Shown one piece after another: positions 61,897-64,000 of a DNA stretch of 64,000 nt (position 1 is its first letter; each line of letters starts with the position of its first letter). The stretch comes from Aphanomyces cochlioides (lineage: Eukaryota > Oomycota > Saprolegniomycetes > Saprolegniales > Verrucalvaceae). Made by a program: the position numbers and the translations under genes. Where the stretch lies: contig JAHQRK010000005.1 of the NCBI GenBank assembly GCA_019828595.1, positions 3,472,001 to 3,536,000 on the forward strand. The letters are read 5' to 3'. The notes beneath the pieces are model-generated. The model was not told the DNA's origin, ran no database searches, and was given only the letters and a program-made list of their open reading frames with translations.

Positions 61897-62517
61897 CTAG
61901 TTGTGCTTTCGGCAGACCAAGAGATGAACGCCGTAGCCCAAGACAGCCAAAGCAGTCGTCCACATGAAAGGGCAAGCAGGAAGGACGTGGTAAGGGCACT
62001 TTTTCGCCACCTTCGTGCCAGTGCGGGCACGCAAATGGGCCATTTCAATTGCAGTTTGGGCCCATTCAACGCCGTGGTTGTGGCCGCCTTCTTCCAAACC
62101 AGCTCGGATGCGAGCTTGGGTTTCGTTGAGCACGGTGAGGACGCCAAACAAGACTGGCACGCCGGTTTCAAGGTTGAGCTTCATGATACCTTGCGTCACT
62201 GCTTCGCAGATGTACTCGAAGTGCATCGTATCGCCCTTGATCAAGCAGCCAATGCAGATGACAGCATCCACATTTTCCGATTGGATCAAGCGACTCGCCG
62301 AGTATGGCAATTCGTATGCGCCGGGCACTTTGTAGAGCACGATGTCGTCGACGGCGACACCAGCTTCAGTCAAAGTGCGCACGGCGCCTTCACGCAACGA
62401 GTCGATGATCTCCTTGTTCCACTCGGTCGTACAGATACCAATGCGGAGGCCACGGCCGTCCAATTTCCTCGAGCTCAGCGCTTCCAACGCGACTTTCTTG
62501 ACACCTTCGGCGTGCAT
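61897..62517 (-). CDS. RIB4: 6,7-dimethyl-8-ribityllumazine synthase
   Basis: The riboflavin-pathway enzyme that condenses 5-amino-6-ribitylamino-uracil with dihydroxybutanone phosphate. A 206-residue intronless frame. Family motifs: IGICTTEWNKEIIDSL, KVPGAYELPYSA, CLIKGDTMHFEYICEAVTQG, and VPVLFGVLTVLNETQARIRA followed by NHGVEWA. The catalytic domain ends near residue 170. A C-terminal extension follows with a hydrophobic stretch (CPFMWTTALAVLGYGVHLLV), unusual for this soluble icosahedral/pentameric enzyme and possibly a membrane tail. Confidence 0.93.
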   Translation of the reverse strand: MHAEGVKKVALEALSSRKLDGRGLRIGICTTEWNKEIIDSLREGAVRTLTEAGVAVDDIVLYKVPGAYELPYSASRLIQSENVDAVICIGCLIKGDTMHFEYICEAVTQGIMKLNLETGVPVLFGVLTVLNETQARIRAGLEEGGHNHGVEWAQTAIEMAHLRARTGTKVAKKCPYHVLPACPFMWTTALAVLGYGVHLLVCRKHN

Positions 62518-62650
62518 CTTCCTCGGGCCCTTTCTTTGAATGGGTTTCCTTCGAAGCCTCTCGTTTTTTATTATTCTTAAAACTGTAATATGTTATATTT
62601 TGTGAAAAATAATATTTATATCCTCTATGAATGAATATATTCATGGTTTC

Positions 62651-63472
62651 TTACTGCTGGCGGCATTGAGGATCGCCTTCGCGCTTGAGTCGTTCCTTCA
62701 AGGATTTGCGCTCGTCTTCAATGACTTGATCAGGCTTTTCGTACTGGAATACATCAGATGAGGTATGAAATATGACTGGGCAATACCTGAATCACGAGCG
62801 TGTTGTTGCTGTGCGAATGAGACAGCGATGTACCGTCCAGACGCAAATTGGCGCGTGCCATCGCTGGAATGCGGAAACGTTTGAAGTACTTCTTGTTGAT
62901 TGTGCGAATGACAATTTCTTGCGTCGTGTCGTCAATCGAGATGAGATACGTCTCTTTGGGATATGGTAGATTGCGAACCCGCCATTCCCAAACATCTTCT
63001 GCTTCACGACAGAGAAAGATGGGCTACATCGACAAAGTCAACGGATGGCAAGAGCGATGAAACGTACATTGACACCGCTCAATGAAATCCCAATGTCCTT
63101 CTCGCTGCTTCCGTCACCCTAAACATCGTTAGCAACGACGCATGATTTTGTGCACACAGACAGGTGTAGCTTCGCCGATTTCGTACATCCATTTCCCATC
63201 CCCTCCAAGAGTAGTAGGAGCTTTCCATCGCCGAACTATACAACGCATCGTTAATGAGCCGAGGCGTCGGTTGCTCAACAAACCCAAGAGCTGCGGTCGA
63301 CCATCGGCAGTGTACTCCTCAACCATTTCGACTCCATCCGAGTACGTCGTGTGAATCCGCGATCTTCCGCCTGCCACAGCGCACGTCGACGTTCCTCCAG
63401 AATGCTTCTGGAACTGCCATCGAGATTCAATCCATTGACATCCACGAGGAAGCTTACCATTGCCTTGCTCAT
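62651..63472 (-). CDS. DPCD: DPCD homologue (cilium-related)
   Basis: A conserved protein linked to motile cilia in animals and a client/adaptor of the R2TP chaperone system. Five exons (63458-63472, 63162-63413, 63068-63118, 62787-63023, 62651-62743) with introns of 43-49 bp give 215 residues, close to the animal length. The first exon encodes only MSKAM. Matches to the family: RIHTTYSDGVEMVEEY, VRNLPYPKETYLISIDD, IVIRTINKKYFKRFRIP, NNTLVIQ joined to YEKPDQVIEDE, and the acidic/Cys end REGDPQCRQQ. All joins restore this sequence in frame. Divergent from PIGO, with a 218 bp shared upstream region. Confidence 0.92.
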
Positions 63473-63690
63473 CTCACTTCTTCGCCAAACGATCTTTTTG
63501 ACCGAAGGGTCGCCAATTCCCAAAGTTTCTTCTGATATTGCTGACCAAAATAAAAATTAATATGCTAAATTTATATTTATTAATTAATATTTATTGATTT
63601 AAGATTTAGAATATTATTCACATTTAAGCTAATTACATATTATTTGTTGGCTTTCCTCTAAGAATTAATATTGCATTTCGCATTTGAAAC

Positions 63691-64000
63691 ATGAGATCGA
63701 AGGCGGCAGACCTTTGGGTCCTCTTGGTTCTGCACGGCGCGGCGCTCTTTCTCTTCACAAATGGCTTCTTCCTCACTCGATATGAAGCCACAGACGTCAG
63801 TCCATGCTCTCAGATGGCTGCTTTCTCAACGATGCAGCATTTGCGGCACCATGAACCATCAACCTCAGGATGCTGGAGCAATGTGAAGTTCCCAAGAGTC
63901 GTGTACATTGTAATCGACGCCTTGCGGTTTGACTTTATGCACGAAGCATCGCTGGATGAGCAAAAGCAGAAGTCTAGAGATGGCGGCAAGTTCTTCTTGA
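63691..64000 (+). CDS. PIGO: GPI ethanolamine phosphate transferase 3 (PIGO), 5' end
   Basis: N-terminal part, cut by the window end. PIGO adds the bridging ethanolamine phosphate to the third mannose of GPI anchors in the ER. Visible are the signal-anchor helix (LWVLLVLHGAALFLFTNGFF), LTRYEATDVSPCS, the CW pair, and VVYIVIDALRFDFMHEAS, which holds the first metal-binding Asp of the alkaline-phosphatase-like catalytic domain. The start at 63691 is the first ATG after an AT-rich bidirectional promoter shared with DPCD. Confidence 0.88.
   Translation, partial: MRSKAADLWVLLVLHGAALFLFTNGFFLTRYEATDVSPCSQMAAFSTMQHLRHHEPSTSGCWSNVKFPRVVYIVIDALRFDFMHEASLDEQKQKSRDGGKFFL

Overview
The window is nuclear DNA of a eukaryote, most likely an oomycete of the Saprolegniales (Aphanomyces-like). 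Four things support this: densely packed genes with very short GT-AG introns (about 36-54 bp), cilium/zoospore genes (IQUB, DYNLRB, DPCD), secreted GH7 cellulases with fungal-type CBM1 domains, and abundant Crypton, pogo, Harbinger and Tc1 transposons. The placement is inferred from gene content only.

Layout. 0-2.9 kb: two small acidic paralogues sharing a repeated D-D-[LF]-[LM]-F motif. 3-16 kb: a transposon graveyard. It holds a decayed Crypton, two short deletion derivatives with TA target sites, a Harbinger transposase gene split by a pogo-like element that is itself split by a second pogo-like element, a Myb/SANT gene (probably Harbinger's second gene), a hAT relic, and a Crypton with an uninterrupted coding frame. 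16.7-21.5 kb: two GH7-CBM1 cellulases with a GH7-CBM1 relic between them. 21.7-24.9 kb: a transporter fragment and mostly unassigned DNA. 24.9-36.4 kb: a tandem array of small four-helix membrane proteins, several of them broken. A plus-strand group has intronless genes; a minus-strand group has one ~40-44 bp intron.

36.8-43.2 kb: conserved single-copy genes (TRMO, ETFA, IQUB, DYNLRB, a secreted TPR protein), several carrying TCCGGATA just upstream of the start codon. 43.9-46.1 kb: a third Crypton. 47-56 kb: three secreted proteins made largely of uninterrupted poly-aspartate (runs up to 101 residues), one Tc1 element with an IR/DR end structure, and one further small secreted acidic protein. 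57.2-64 kb: tightly packed housekeeping genes (YL1/VPS72, MPDU1, an EF-hand protein, a PARP-type zinc finger, an ARF-like GTPase, a PHAX-domain protein, lumazine synthase, DPCD and the start of PIGO).

No single pathway ties the window together. IQUB, DYNLRB and DPCD point to motile zoospores. The GH7 enzymes act outside the cell on cellulose. The poly-Asp trio and the four-helix array are lineage-specific expansions of unknown function and are the most unusual content. Exon joins were derived by hand from splice consensus, reading frame and comparison of paralogues.
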